Below are positions 18,135-27,072 of a stretch of 64,000 nucleotides of DNA, piece after piece. The position numbers and the translations under genes were made by a program. The notes below the pieces were generated by a model, which saw only the letters and a list, made by a program, of their open reading frames with translations, had not been told where the DNA came from and searched no databases. Location: positions 124,001 to 188,000 of the forward strand of contig NZ_MOBK01000013.1 in assembly GCF_003732265.1 (NCBI RefSeq). The letters are read 5' to 3'. Each line of letters starts with the position of its first letter. Positions within the stretch are counted from its first letter, which is position 1. The stretch is from Pseudomonas brassicacearum. GTDB taxonomy: Bacteria; Pseudomonadota; Gammaproteobacteria; Pseudomonadales; Pseudomonadaceae.

Positions 18135-18292
18135 GGTGGTCGCTCTTAGGTCAGGGAAGTCGAAGGGAGTCTATCAGGCGGTACGGGGGCTGTCGGCTAA
18201 CAGGCGGGGAGTTGTGAAGCGTTTTTTCAAGCGCAGGAGAAGATTCTGCGCAGCGTTAAATCAATCAATGGAATGTAAAAAGGAGCATCAAA

Positions 18293-18964
18293 ATGGAATT
18301 TGCGTCACAAGAAATTACTCGGAGCATTACGCCGCAAAATGGCGCTGCGGTTTTGCACAATAGTTTGCTGGGTTTAAGCGCTCAGCTGTCGAGTCAGGAC
18401 AAGCAGTTCGTCAAAAACAGCGTTCGATATGCCAAAGCCCGGGCGGACCAAAAATACAACAGTGTCAAACACGCGGCTGAGTGGTTCGAATACTACTCCG
18501 GGGTAATGTGGTCTATCGGCTGGGGACTTGATCAACCTCTGGTGGAGGTGATTGACAGGAAGTTCTCCGGAAGTGTGACGCGAGCTTATCTGGACGTCAT
18601 GTCCAGCAGGGTTTCACGCAGCAAGCTTGCAACACTTGAAAGTGCCTTAAACATGCTGCAGAGCGATGAAGTGTTGCAAGGAACGTTCGCCGCCACAGTG
18701 AGAGCCTCAGGTGAGTTTGAAGTATTGCCCGCCAACCGTGAGCCGGACGGCACCCTGGGCATATTCTTGAGCCATGTTCGTCTACTGAAACTGGATTGGT
18801 CGACGGGCTTTTGGAGCGTGGGGCACTCGATGGCGCAACTGGATATCCGTGTTCGACAATTTACCATTCGGCAGCGAGTCATTGAGAAAAACCGCAAGGA
18901 GTTGCAGGACGCAATAACAGAGTGGGGGGATAAGGAGTTTATCGATTTGCTGTTTCGTGACTAA
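18293..18964 (+). CDS. Unrecognised 223-residue protein, first of three related small genes
   Basis: I recognise no known family. The protein is soluble by appearance, helical in the first 125 residues and probably strand-rich afterwards. Notable segments are WFEYYSGVMWSIGW (63-76), a long amphipathic helix region, then EPDGTLGIFLSHV and AQLDIRVRQFTIRQRVI towards the end. The same order of features (aromatic helix ending in a Trp, long helix, D-G-[TS] turn, strand with alternating charges) recurs in the next two genes. A strong ribosome-binding site AAAAAGGAG precedes the ATG. GC content is clearly below that of the core genes. It may be an accessory to the toxin or a separate toxin set; nothing in the sequence settles this. 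Confidence 0.6.
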   Translation: MEFASQEITRSITPQNGAAVLHNSLLGLSAQLSSQDKQFVKNSVRYAKARADQKYNSVKHAAEWFEYYSGVMWSIGWGLDQPLVEVIDRKFSGSVTRAYLDVMSSRVSRSKLATLESALNMLQSDEVLQGTFAATVRASGEFEVLPANREPDGTLGIFLSHVRLLKLDWSTGFWSVGHSMAQLDIRVRQFTIRQRVIEKNRKELQDAITEWGDKEFIDLLFRD

Positions 18965-19124
18965 CGCATGTTCAAAAAGTCGAGTTGGGTTTTAGTTGGA
19001 TTCTTAAGTGTTGTTTCCTCGATTGGTAATTATTTGTATGTGTTCCGAGTTGAGTTGTGAACTGGGGTTGAGTAGTGTTGTCTTCGAGCTGGATTGGCTC
19101 TTATTAACAACAGGAAGTTGAATT

Positions 19125-19931
19125 GTGAATGAAGTAAAAATGTTGACTGAATCGGAACAAACTGCGTTTATTTATGACTTGGTTAAAAGTTATCCTGCAT
19201 CCGAGGCTAAACTGCGGGTTGCAGGTTTGTCCGCGCGTTCGGGGTCGAGCATTATCAATCTCGACGATATTCAAGCAGTTGTCGACGGCCCTAACGTCAT
19301 CGGTATGTTTGACGGGATGAGTCGTCGTAACAAACGAATCGCACTAAATACTTATCGGTTTGCCGAAATCATGGCCACTAACAAGTACCCGGCCAAGCAT
19401 CAGATCGAACAACGCTTTCAGTTTCTGATCAGTGTACTGACAGCGATGAAGTGGACCAAAGTCGTTCAGGTGTCCAAGGCGTATGAAAAGAAGACACAAA
19501 GTCTGACCATGGCCAATGTAGCGGTCGATATTATTAGTGGCGTAGTGAAGGGCGTCGCTGGAGGTATTGGTATCCCCTCGCTTGTCGCTGACACACTGGG
19601 ATCCCTCAAACAGGATGAAAAGGCGCTCAATCTTTTCAATCGCTCTGTAGAGAAAGATCAGGGTCGCCGCTTTGGTATGGCCTCCTGTGCACAGGACAAG
19701 GATGGTTCCGTCAACATGGCTGTCGCAGCAGTCAACTATTCCAAAGAGCCTGGTAAAGATGGCGGTGTGTTGTTCTTTGAGTGGAAAAGTTCGGAGGTGG
19801 AAGTTTATCAGGACACAGCGTATTTGGTCATTCATGAGGAAGACTACCCTGGTGCAAGGGAGGCGACTGTGAATGCCTATCTGGACGAGCTTGATGAGCG
19901 TGCGTTTCAAGCCATTTTAGCCAGTAAGTAA
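19125..19931 (+). CDS. Unrecognised 268-residue protein, second of three related small genes
   Basis: No family recognised. The GTG start at 19125 is chosen because AGGAAG lies 7 bases upstream; the next ATG (19140) would be too far away. The N-terminal 90 residues have no counterpart in the flanking genes. From about residue 96 the plan resembles them: FQFLISVLTAMKW, then an uncharged glycine-rich helix region (VAVDIISGVVKGVAGGIGI, about 132-150) that could insert into a membrane, then DKDGSVNMAVAAV and SSEVEVYQDTAYLVI. A 160-base T-rich gap separates it from the previous gene. It ends in an intrinsic terminator. Confidence 0.6.
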   Translation: MNEVKMLTESEQTAFIYDLVKSYPASEAKLRVAGLSARSGSSIINLDDIQAVVDGPNVIGMFDGMSRRNKRIALNTYRFAEIMATNKYPAKHQIEQRFQFLISVLTAMKWTKVVQVSKAYEKKTQSLTMANVAVDIISGVVKGVAGGIGIPSLVADTLGSLKQDEKALNLFNRSVEKDQGRRFGMASCAQDKDGSVNMAVAAVNYSKEPGKDGGVLFFEWKSSEVEVYQDTAYLVIHEEDYPGAREATVNAYLDELDERAFQAILASK

Positions 19932-19939
19932 CAATAAGG

Positions 19940-19967
19940 CCGGAGGCATTTGTCTCCGGTTTTTTTT
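19940..19967 (+). terminator. Intrinsic terminator between the second and third small island genes
   Basis: CCGGAG (19940-19945) pairs with CTCCGG (19954-19959) and is followed by eight T. It ends less than 20 bases before the next ATG and overlaps the leader of that gene, so the third gene either depends on read-through or has its promoter inside the second gene. Confidence 0.85.
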
Positions 19968-19985
19968 AGTCCGGAAGTGAATCTT

Positions 19986-20681
19986 ATGCTGGATTTTAAT
20001 TACGCCGTTTATATTGATGGTGGGAGCGTATTACTCCTGTCGCATGAACTCAGTGCGCGTGAGTGTACTGATGTGCTGGATTCAACGTTATTCATGCAGC
20101 TTGCGGCAGCAGCAGAGCAGCCTGGGTTGGTCGGGTATGAGCAATGGTGGGGGTTTTATCGCTCGCAGCTTAATAAATTTGGTTGGTCGCGTATTCAGGA
20201 TTTCGAAGGCTCGTTCAGGTCTGATCCAGACCTCTTGTCCCAGACGGTTAGCCAGGCAATGGCGTCCAAAGTCCGTCGTTTTCTTTCCGCAGAATATGTC
20301 GATGCTGTTGGTCGCGCGTTTGTCGAGGTGTCGAGACTTTCACCGCATCACTTGGCCCGTACGTTACTGCGATATTATTCGATCGCCGAGGATCCGGTCT
20401 CGAAACTGACCACGGTCCGGTTGCAGTTTGGAGTTGTCGTGGCTGGTGCTCGGCTAATCTGTCTGACGGTAAGTTTCATTACCCGTGAAGCGCTTTCGAG
20501 TTCGATCATCGAGCAAAACTTTCAAACTGATGACGTCATCGGGGAAATCGAGTTTAAAGGGTGTGTCGCTGTGTTGGATTCAGCTGCTTATGACTCGTGG
20601 CGTGGACGGATTGCGATGGCTGTAACTCCTTTTCGTGAGGAGCAGATACGGGCGGTGTCCTCGCCAGATACCAAGTGGTAA
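19986..20681 (+). CDS. Unrecognised 231-residue protein, third of three related small genes
   Basis: No family recognised. The ATG at 19986 follows GGAAG by 8 bases; a TTG 36 bases upstream inside the terminator is not credible. Features in order: YAVYIDGGSVLLLSHEL at the N-terminus, EQWWGFYRSQLNKFGW (about 52-67), helices to about 130, then hydrophobic strands (LQFGVVVAGARLICLTVSF) and IGEIEFKGCVAVLDSAAYD-SWRGRI near the end. The WxxFYxxxLxxxGW element mirrors WFEYYSGVMWSIGW in the first gene. It converges with retS across a 51-base gap. Confidence 0.55.
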   Translation: MLDFNYAVYIDGGSVLLLSHELSARECTDVLDSTLFMQLAAAAEQPGLVGYEQWWGFYRSQLNKFGWSRIQDFEGSFRSDPDLLSQTVSQAMASKVRRFLSAEYVDAVGRAFVEVSRLSPHHLARTLLRYYSIAEDPVSKLTTVRLQFGVVVAGARLICLTVSFITREALSSSIIEQNFQTDDVIGEIEFKGCVAVLDSAAYDSWRGRIAMAVTPFREEQIRAVSSPDTKW

Positions 20682-20732
20682 GGCACGCTTGCCGCCGAAG
20701 TTTCGTCGCTTTGGCAGGACTGCACTGTCGGA

Positions 20733-23510
20733 TCAGGGCGTATTAATGGCTACCCGGTTCTGTTGATCCCGCTGCGCCACCCAATGCTCGATCAAATCGC
20801 GCAGCTGCGACAGCTCCACCGGCTTTGCCATGTGCCCGTCCATGCCGGCCTGGCGCGCACGCTCTTTGTGCTCGGCAAGGATGTGCGCGGTTAACGCCAC
20901 CACCGGGGTGCGAATCCGCTGGTTGCCGACTTCCCAGGCGCGTAGTTGTTGGGTGGCAGAGAAACCATCGAGGATCGGCATTTCGCAATCCATCAGTACC
21001 AGGTCGTAGCGTTGGGCTTTCATCGCCTGCAAGGCTTCTTCGCCATTGCTGGCAGTGTCCGGTTGCAGGTTGAGTTTGCCGAGCATGCCGCGAATCACCT
21101 TGGTCGAGATCGTGTTGTCTTCGGCCACGAGGATGCGGAAGTCGCTCGGGACTTTTACCGGAAGTGCCGGGCCGGCCGACAGGTGATGCGCAACGGTCGG
21201 GCCTTTGTTGCGTTGATTCAACTCGTCCGCGAGGGTGGTCTTGAGGGTGTAGCCGGCCACGGGTTTGGCGAGGATGCGTTTGATCCCGGAGTTACGCGCA
21301 ATGATCTTGCTCGGTGCATTGCTGATGCCGGTCAGCATGATCAGCAGAATGTCGTGATTGAGGCTCGGGTCTTCCTTGATCTTGGCCGCCAGTTGCATGC
21401 CGGTCATGCCAGGCATGTTCTGGTCCAGCAGGACCACGTCGAAGTAGTCGCGCAAATGCGCCTTGGTGCGCAGCAACGCCAGGGCTTCCTTGCCGGACGG
21501 CACGGCGCTGACGTTGAGGCCCCAGGCGCTGCACTGTTGCACCAGCACTTTGCGGCAGGTGTCGTTATCGTCCACCACCAGTACGCGCGCACCTTGCAGC
21601 GGACCATCGAGGTCGGAGGTCGGGTGTTCAAGCCGGTCCGGGTCCAGTGGTAGCGTCAGCCATAAAGTGCTGCCCTGGTTGGCGCCGGTCTTGATGCCGA
21701 ACTCGCCCTGCATCAGACGGATCAGCTGACGCGCGATCACCAGCCCCAGATTGCCGCCCAGACTCGTCGCCGAGAGGAAGTGCTTGCTGTGCAGTTCGGC
21801 GTGCATCAGGGCATCGCGCTCTTCGGCTTCCATCGGCACACCGCTGTCCTGCACGGCAATGCGCAGGCGTGGTTTGACACTGCGCTCATCAAGGGCGACG
21901 ACGATCAGGATCTCGCCTTCTTCGGTTTTCTTCAGGGCGTTTTCCAGCAGGCTGAGCAGGGTCTGACGCAGGCGTGTCGGGTCACCGCTGATGACGCGCG
22001 GCACTTGCGGCTGGATAAAGCTGATCAGTTCGACGTTCTGCTGCTCGGCCTTGGCGCGGAAGATACTGAGGCAGTCTTCAATCAAGGCATTGAGGTCGAA
22101 CTGCACATCGTCCAGTTCGATCTGCCCTGACTCGAGCTTGGATATGTCGAGGATCTCGTTGATCAGCGTCAGCAGTTCGTTGCCGGCGCTATGAATGGTT
22201 TGCACGTAGTCGCGTTGCTTGACCGACAGAGGCGTGCCCAACAGCAGCTCGGTCATGCCCAGTACGCCGTTCATGGGGGTACGGATTTCATGGCTGATTT
22301 TCGCCAGGAATTCAGCCTTGGCGTTGATCTCGGCGTTGCTGGCGGCCAGGTCGCGGCTGATGCTGAAGCGATCTTCGGTGATGCTGCGCTGGCGCTCGCT
22401 CAGGGCAATGCTCATCAGCAGGCCACTGATGCAGATGAACACCAGAAGTGTAGTGATCAGGCCTTGCGGCGCGACCTGGGTCAGTCCCAGCAGTGCGGGC
22501 AATATGATCAGGGTGCCAATGTTGAACACCACCATCGCCGCGACGAAAAAGCGCGCCGGCCGATAACCTTTTTGCCAGTGATAGGCGCTGACGAACAACA
22601 TGCTCAGGCCTGCCAGAGCCACCAGGGCGTAGGTAATGATGTTCAGCGGCAGGGTGTTGACGAACAACAACAGAAGGCCGCAGACGACGATGAACAGAAT
22701 GTCCGCCAGCAGCAGTTTGTTCAGCGGGTGAGGGCCGAGCGGGGCAAAGAAGCGCCAGGCGAGCATCAAGCCGCTCGGCGCCGTCAGCAATAACGCGATG
22801 TAGGCGCCCGGCGTCTGGATGGCGTGCCAGTTCGGCAACCAGGGCCCGGCCAGGTTCAGCAGCAACAGCAGACTGAGCATCAACAACCCTTCACACCAGG
22901 CCAGCCAAAGGCTGCTGCGCGAGCGTGTGTAGGCGTAGCGGACGAAGTTGTGCAGGATCAGCATGCAAAGGCAACCGAACAGCAGACCGTAAATCAGCGT
23001 CTGGTTCTGGCTGGCCGCGGTCATGACCGCCGATTGCAGGGTGATATAAGGCCGTAGCTGATGGTCGGAGACCAGTCGCACGTAGACGTCGAGGGGCGTG
23101 TCACTTTGCGGCAGCGGCAACATGAACTCGCTGCTGGGCAGGGGGCGCTCAGCCTGGGGCTGCCCGGTGCCGGTCTGCACTTGATCGATCAGCTTGTCGC
23201 CGTCGAGGACAAACAGTTTGAGCGACGACAGGTCGGGTGCGAACACCCGCAGCAATTGTTCATGCTTGCCGGGGGCCAGCCTGAAGCGTAGCCATAACGC
23301 GCCATCGGGCTCGGCCGCGTTGAGGCGATCAAGCTCGATGGGGCTGAATTGGTTGGTGTAGCGAGCGGAACGGATGTCGCTGAGCTGCAGATCGCCCTGT
23401 TCGTCAAGCAATACTGCCCAGCCACTGCCTTGCGCGGACTGGGCCGGGAGCATGCAGAGCAAGGTCAGCAGAGTGACGGTAAGGCTTATGGCGATCCTGA
23501 GCCAGCGCAC
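20733..23510 (-). CDS. retS: Hybrid sensor kinase RetS
   Basis: A 925-residue membrane hybrid kinase. A signal peptide and a periplasmic 7TMR-DISMED2 domain (to about residue 165) are followed by seven membrane segments (7TMR-DISM, about 170-370), a HisKA/HATPase kinase core and two receiver domains. H407 lies in the H-box KISHEIRTPMNG; D696 (LLDQNMPG) and D841 (LMDCEMP) are the phospho-acceptor positions. RetS in Pseudomonas blocks GacS and so switches between acute virulence and biofilm or type VI states. Identity is supported by the neighbour purD, as in P. aeruginosa. It is convergent with the toxin island. Confidence 0.93.
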   Translation of the reverse strand: MRWLRIAISLTVTLLTLLCMLPAQSAQGSGWAVLLDEQGDLQLSDIRSARYTNQFSPIELDRLNAAEPDGALWLRFRLAPGKHEQLLRVFAPDLSSLKLFVLDGDKLIDQVQTGTGQPQAERPLPSSEFMLPLPQSDTPLDVYVRLVSDHQLRPYITLQSAVMTAASQNQTLIYGLLFGCLCMLILHNFVRYAYTRSRSSLWLAWCEGLLMLSLLLLLNLAGPWLPNWHAIQTPGAYIALLLTAPSGLMLAWRFFAPLGPHPLNKLLLADILFIVVCGLLLLFVNTLPLNIITYALVALAGLSMLFVSAYHWQKGYRPARFFVAAMVVFNIGTLIILPALLGLTQVAPQGLITTLLVFICISGLLMSIALSERQRSITEDRFSISRDLAASNAEINAKAEFLAKISHEIRTPMNGVLGMTELLLGTPLSVKQRDYVQTIHSAGNELLTLINEILDISKLESGQIELDDVQFDLNALIEDCLSIFRAKAEQQNVELISFIQPQVPRVISGDPTRLRQTLLSLLENALKKTEEGEILIVVALDERSVKPRLRIAVQDSGVPMEAEERDALMHAELHSKHFLSATSLGGNLGLVIARQLIRLMQGEFGIKTGANQGSTLWLTLPLDPDRLEHPTSDLDGPLQGARVLVVDDNDTCRKVLVQQCSAWGLNVSAVPSGKEALALLRTKAHLRDYFDVVLLDQNMPGMTGMQLAAKIKEDPSLNHDILLIMLTGISNAPSKIIARNSGIKRILAKPVAGYTLKTTLADELNQRNKGPTVAHHLSAGPALPVKVPSDFRILVAEDNTISTKVIRGMLGKLNLQPDTASNGEEALQAMKAQRYDLVLMDCEMPILDGFSATQQLRAWEVGNQRIRTPVVALTAHILAEHKERARQAGMDGHMAKPVELSQLRDLIEHWVAQRDQQNRVAINTP

Positions 23511-23610
23511 GGCGAAATCCCTTCGTAGGTTGATGCCAGATTATAACGATGCGCAGTGCCGGAACAGTGGGGCAAGGACCAGCGGCCCTTGCCCGGCCAA
23601 ATGAATGGCC

Positions 23611-24906
23611 TTACTCCTGGCTTTCGCCACGTTCACGGGCAATGGCACGGTAGCCAATGTCCTTGCGGTAGAAACAGCCTACCCAGTCAATTTTTGCCGC
23701 CAGTTTGTAGGCTTGCTGCTGAGCCGCATCGACGCTGGCGCCCATGGCAGTGGCGCAGAGCACCCGACCACCGGCCGTCACCACTTGACCGTCCTTGAGT
23801 GCAGTACCGGCGTGGAAGACTTTGCCTTCCAGTGCGGCGGCTGCATCCAGACCGTTGATGGCCACGCCTTTGGCGTAGTCACCCGGATAACCGCCAGCGG
23901 CCAACACGATGCCGACGCTCGGACGTGGATCCCATTGCGCTTCGACCTTGTCCAGCGCTTGCGCCAGAGCCGCTTCGACCAGCAATACCAGGCTCGACTG
24001 CAGACGCAGCATCACCGGTTGGGTCTCAGGATCGCCGAAACGGCAGTTGAACTCGATGACTTTTGGGTTACCAGCCTTGTCGATCATCAGGCCGGCATAC
24101 AGGAAGCCAGTGTAGACGTTGCCTTCCTCGGCCATGCCGCGAACGGTCGGCCAGATCACCAGGTCCATGACCCGCTGGTGCACTTGGGCAGTCACGACCG
24201 GTGCAGGGGAGTAAGCGCCCATGCCGCCGGTGTTCGGGCCGGTGTCGCCGTCGCCGACGCGTTTGTGGTCCTGGCTGGTGGCCATTGGCAGCACGTTCTT
24301 GCCGTCGACCATGACGATGAAGCTGGCTTCTTCGCCGTCCAGGAATTCTTCGATCACTACGCGCGAACCGGCATCACCGAAGGCATTGCCCGCGAGCATG
24401 TCGCGCACGGCGTCTTCGGCTTCGGCCAGGGTCATGGCGACGATCACGCCTTTACCGGCGGCCAGGCCATCGGCCTTGATCACGATCGGTGCGCCTTTTT
24501 CACGCAGATAAGCCAGGGCAGGCTCGATCTCGGTGAAGTTCTGGTAGTCGGCGGTCGGGATCTTGTGGCGCGCGAGGAAGTCCTTGGTGAAGGCCTTCGA
24601 ACCTTCCAGCTGGGCAGCGCCAGCGGTCGGACCGAAGCAATCCAGGTTGCGGGAGCGGAACAGATCGACGACGCCGGCAACCAGCGGCACTTCCGGGCCA
24701 ACGATGGTCAGGGAAACGTTTTTCTCGGCAAAGTCTGCCAGCTGTTCGAGAGCCAGCACGTCGATGGCGACGTTTTCGCACTTGGCTTCGATGGCGGTGC
24801 CGGCGTTGCCGGGGGCCACGAACACTTTCTGCACGCGAGGATCCTGAGCCACTTTCCAGGCCAGTGCGTGTTCACGGCCACCGCTGCCAATGATCAAAAC
24901 ATTCAT
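23611..24906 (-). CDS. purD: Phosphoribosylamine-glycine ligase
   Basis: A 431-residue ATP-grasp enzyme starting MNVLIIGSGGREHALAWK, the invariant PurD beginning. It joins glycine to phosphoribosylamine in purine synthesis. Other signatures are GPEVPLVAG, KADGLAAGKGV and FNCRFGDPETQ. The frame opens 13 codons earlier, but the ATG at 24906 is the family start. It lies downstream of purH across a gap that holds a REPIN. Confidence 0.97.
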   Translation of the reverse strand: MNVLIIGSGGREHALAWKVAQDPRVQKVFVAPGNAGTAIEAKCENVAIDVLALEQLADFAEKNVSLTIVGPEVPLVAGVVDLFRSRNLDCFGPTAGAAQLEGSKAFTKDFLARHKIPTADYQNFTEIEPALAYLREKGAPIVIKADGLAAGKGVIVAMTLAEAEDAVRDMLAGNAFGDAGSRVVIEEFLDGEEASFIVMVDGKNVLPMATSQDHKRVGDGDTGPNTGGMGAYSPAPVVTAQVHQRVMDLVIWPTVRGMAEEGNVYTGFLYAGLMIDKAGNPKVIEFNCRFGDPETQPVMLRLQSSLVLLVEAALAQALDKVEAQWDPRPSVGIVLAAGGYPGDYAKGVAINGLDAAAALEGKVFHAGTALKDGQVVTAGGRVLCATAMGASVDAAQQQAYKLAAKIDWVGCFYRKDIGYRAIARERGESQE

Positions 24907-24958
24907 TTCAAAAACCTCGGATGACGCTAATTCTGGAGGCAGCACTGGAGCTGCTTTT

Positions 24959-25049
24959 CTGTGGGAGCGAGCCTGCTCGCGAAAGCAGTGTGTCAGTCAC
25001 ATCATTGCTGAATGTGCCGCCGTCTTCGCGAGCAGGCTCGCTCCCACAG
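24959..25049. repeat. REPIN (inverted REP pair) between purH and purD
   Basis: CTGTGGGAGCGAGCCTGCTC on the left has its reverse complement on the right, ending CTCCCACAG, with about 45 bases between the arms. The spacing and sequence match the other REPINs of this window, in particular the one at 30499-30590, which shares part of its loop. Confidence 0.88.
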
Positions 25050-25062
25050 TTGATCTGTCGTA

Positions 25063-26670
25063 TTAGTGACGGAAATGGCGCATGCCCGTAAAGACCATGG
25101 CGATGCCGGCTTCGTCAGCGGCAGCAATCACTTCGTTATCACGCATCGAGCCACCTGGCTGGATCACCGCAGTGATGCCGACTTTGGCCGCGTTGTCCAG
25201 GCCGTCGCGGAACGGGAAGAACGCATCGGAAGCCATCACCGAACCGGCTACCTGCAAACCAGCGTGTTCAGCCTTGATCGCAGCAATACGGGCAGAGTTC
25301 ACGCGGCTCATCTGGCCGGCACCGACACCGATGGTCTGGCGGTTCTTGGCGTAGACGATGGCGTTGGACTTGACGTACTTGGCGACTTTCCAGGCGAAGA
25401 TCAGGTCGTTGATTTCCTGTTCGGTCGGGGCGCGCTTGGTCACGACTTTCAGGTCGTCGGCACCGATCATGCCGATGTCGCGGCTCTGTACCAGCAGGCC
25501 ACCGTTGACACGTTTGTAATCCCAGGCAGCGGCACGATCAGCCGACCATTCGCCGCAGGCCAGCAGGCGCACGTTGGCTTTGGCAGCCACGATGGCGCGG
25601 GCTTCTTCGCTGACGCTTGGGGCGATGATCACTTCGACGAACTGACGCTCGACGATGGCCTTGGCCGTTTCAGCATCCAGTTCGCGGTTGAAGGCGATGA
25701 TGCCGCCGAACGCCGATTCGGTGTCGGTGGCGTAGGCCAGTTCGTAGGCCTGGCGGATACCGCCTTCGGCGTCCGGGCTCACGGCCACGCCGCACGGGTT
25801 GGCGTGCTTGACGATCACGCAGGCTGGCTTGACGAAGCTCTTCACGCATTCCAGCGCGGCGTCGGTGTCGGCCACGTTGTTGTACGACAGTTCTTTGCCT
25901 TGCAGTTGAGTCGCGGTGGCGATGCCGACTTCGGCAGGCTTGGCTTCCACGTAGAACGCCGCGCTCTGGTGCGGGTTCTCGCCGTAGCGCATTTCCTGAG
26001 CCTTGACGAACTGGCTGTTGAAGGTGCGCGGGAATTCGCTGCGACCTTCGGTGCTGAGGGTGTCAGCGGCCTGGTTCACGGTGCCCATGTAGTTGGCGAT
26101 CATGCCGTCGTAGGCCGCGGTGTGTTCGAACGCCTTGAGCATCAGGTCGAAACGCTGAGCGTAGGTCAGGCCGCCGGCCTTGAGGCCTTCAAGGACGCTG
26201 GCGTAATCGCTGGCATTGACCACGATGGCCACGTCTTTGTGGTTCTTGGCCGCGGAACGGACCATGGTCGGGCCGCCAATGTCGATGTTCTCGATCGCGG
26301 TCGGCAGGTCGCAGCCTGGCTTGTTGATGGTGGCTTCGAACGGGTACAGGTTGACCGCAACCAGATCGATCGGCTTGATGCCGTGCTCGTTCATGATCGC
26401 GTCGTCGATACCGCGACGACCGAGGATCCCGCCGTGGATTTTCGGGTGCAGGGTTTTCACCCGACCGTCCATCATTTCTGCGAAACCGGTGTAATCCGCG
26501 ACTTCCACTGCGGCGACGCCGTTGTCACGCAGCAGCTTGAACGTCCCGCCGGTAGAGAGGATCTCGACGCCCAGGGCTTCAAGCTCTTTGGCGAATTCGA
26601 GGATCCCGGTCTTGTCGGAAACGCTGATCAAGGCGCGGCGGATCGGCAGGCGGGTAGTCTGGTCGGTCAT
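25063..26670 (-). CDS. purH: Bifunctional AICAR formyltransferase / IMP cyclohydrolase
   Basis: A 535-residue protein with the IMP cyclohydrolase domain first (RRALISVSDKTGILEFAKEL; STGGTFKLL) and the AICAR transformylase domain after about residue 200 (ELSYNNVADTDAA, KHANPCGVA, ending GMRHFRH). It catalyses the last two steps of IMP synthesis. The frame begins 11 codons upstream, but the ATG at 26670 gives MTDQTTRLPIRRALISVSDK, the normal start. Confidence 0.97.
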   Translation of the reverse strand: MTDQTTRLPIRRALISVSDKTGILEFAKELEALGVEILSTGGTFKLLRDNGVAAVEVADYTGFAEMMDGRVKTLHPKIHGGILGRRGIDDAIMNEHGIKPIDLVAVNLYPFEATINKPGCDLPTAIENIDIGGPTMVRSAAKNHKDVAIVVNASDYASVLEGLKAGGLTYAQRFDLMLKAFEHTAAYDGMIANYMGTVNQAADTLSTEGRSEFPRTFNSQFVKAQEMRYGENPHQSAAFYVEAKPAEVGIATATQLQGKELSYNNVADTDAALECVKSFVKPACVIVKHANPCGVAVSPDAEGGIRQAYELAYATDTESAFGGIIAFNRELDAETAKAIVERQFVEVIIAPSVSEEARAIVAAKANVRLLACGEWSADRAAAWDYKRVNGGLLVQSRDIGMIGADDLKVVTKRAPTEQEINDLIFAWKVAKYVKSNAIVYAKNRQTIGVGAGQMSRVNSARIAAIKAEHAGLQVAGSVMASDAFFPFRDGLDNAAKVGITAVIQPGGSMRDNEVIAAADEAGIAMVFTGMRHFRH

Positions 26671-26701
26671 TTCAATTTCCATCAAAAGCAAAGGAGTCAG
26701 C

Positions 26702-26734
26702 AAAAAAGGCGACCGGTTTTACGCGGGCGCCTTT
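26702..26734 (-). terminator. Intrinsic terminator after fis
   Basis: On the minus strand AAAGGCG (26734-26728) pairs with CGCCTTT (26711-26705), followed by a run of T (26707-26702). It separates the dusB-fis operon from purH. Confidence 0.75.
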
Positions 26735-26751
26735 CTGGTTTGATTGAATGC

Positions 26752-27072
26752 TTACAGCAAATCGTACTGCTTGAGTTTCTTGCGCAGCGTGCCCCGGTTG
26801 AGTCCGAGCAGCTCGCTGGCCTTCGTCTGGTTGCCCTTGACGTAGTTCATCACGCACTCGAGCAGGGGAGCCTCGACTTCGGAGAGCACCAGGTTGTACA
26901 CATCCGTGACGGCAGCGCCCTCAAGGTGGGCGAAATAATTGTGCAGCGCCTTCTCGACACTCCCGCGAAGGGTCTGACCTTCTTCGCTGGGCGTATTGAG
27001 GTGCTGTTTCAAATTCACGTTGTCGCTCACGGGTGTTGTTCCACTCACTAAAGTCTCGGTCATCATCGTCAT
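26752..27072 (-). CDS. fis: DNA-binding protein Fis
   Basis: A 106-residue nucleoid protein, nearly the length known for Pseudomonas Fis. The C-terminal helix-turn-helix reads GNQTKASELLGLNRGTLRKK and ends LKQYDLL; the core VEAPLLECVMNYVKGNQ is conserved. Fis bends DNA and tunes growth-phase transcription. Its ATG overlaps the dusB stop (ATGA), the classic dus-fis operon. Confidence 0.97.
   Translation of the reverse strand: MTMMTETLVSGTTPVSDNVNLKQHLNTPSEEGQTLRGSVEKALHNYFAHLEGAAVTDVYNLVLSEVEAPLLECVMNYVKGNQTKASELLGLNRGTLRKKLKQYDLL

Noticed and set aside
18133..18363. Small plus-strand open frame overlapping the marC start
   Set aside because: It lacks a ribosome-binding site and overlaps the start of the better supported gene at 18293 in another frame.
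25066..27051. 661-codon open frame antisense to purH and fis
   Set aside because: It is a shadow caused by GC-rich codon use of purH; the sense proteins are certain.
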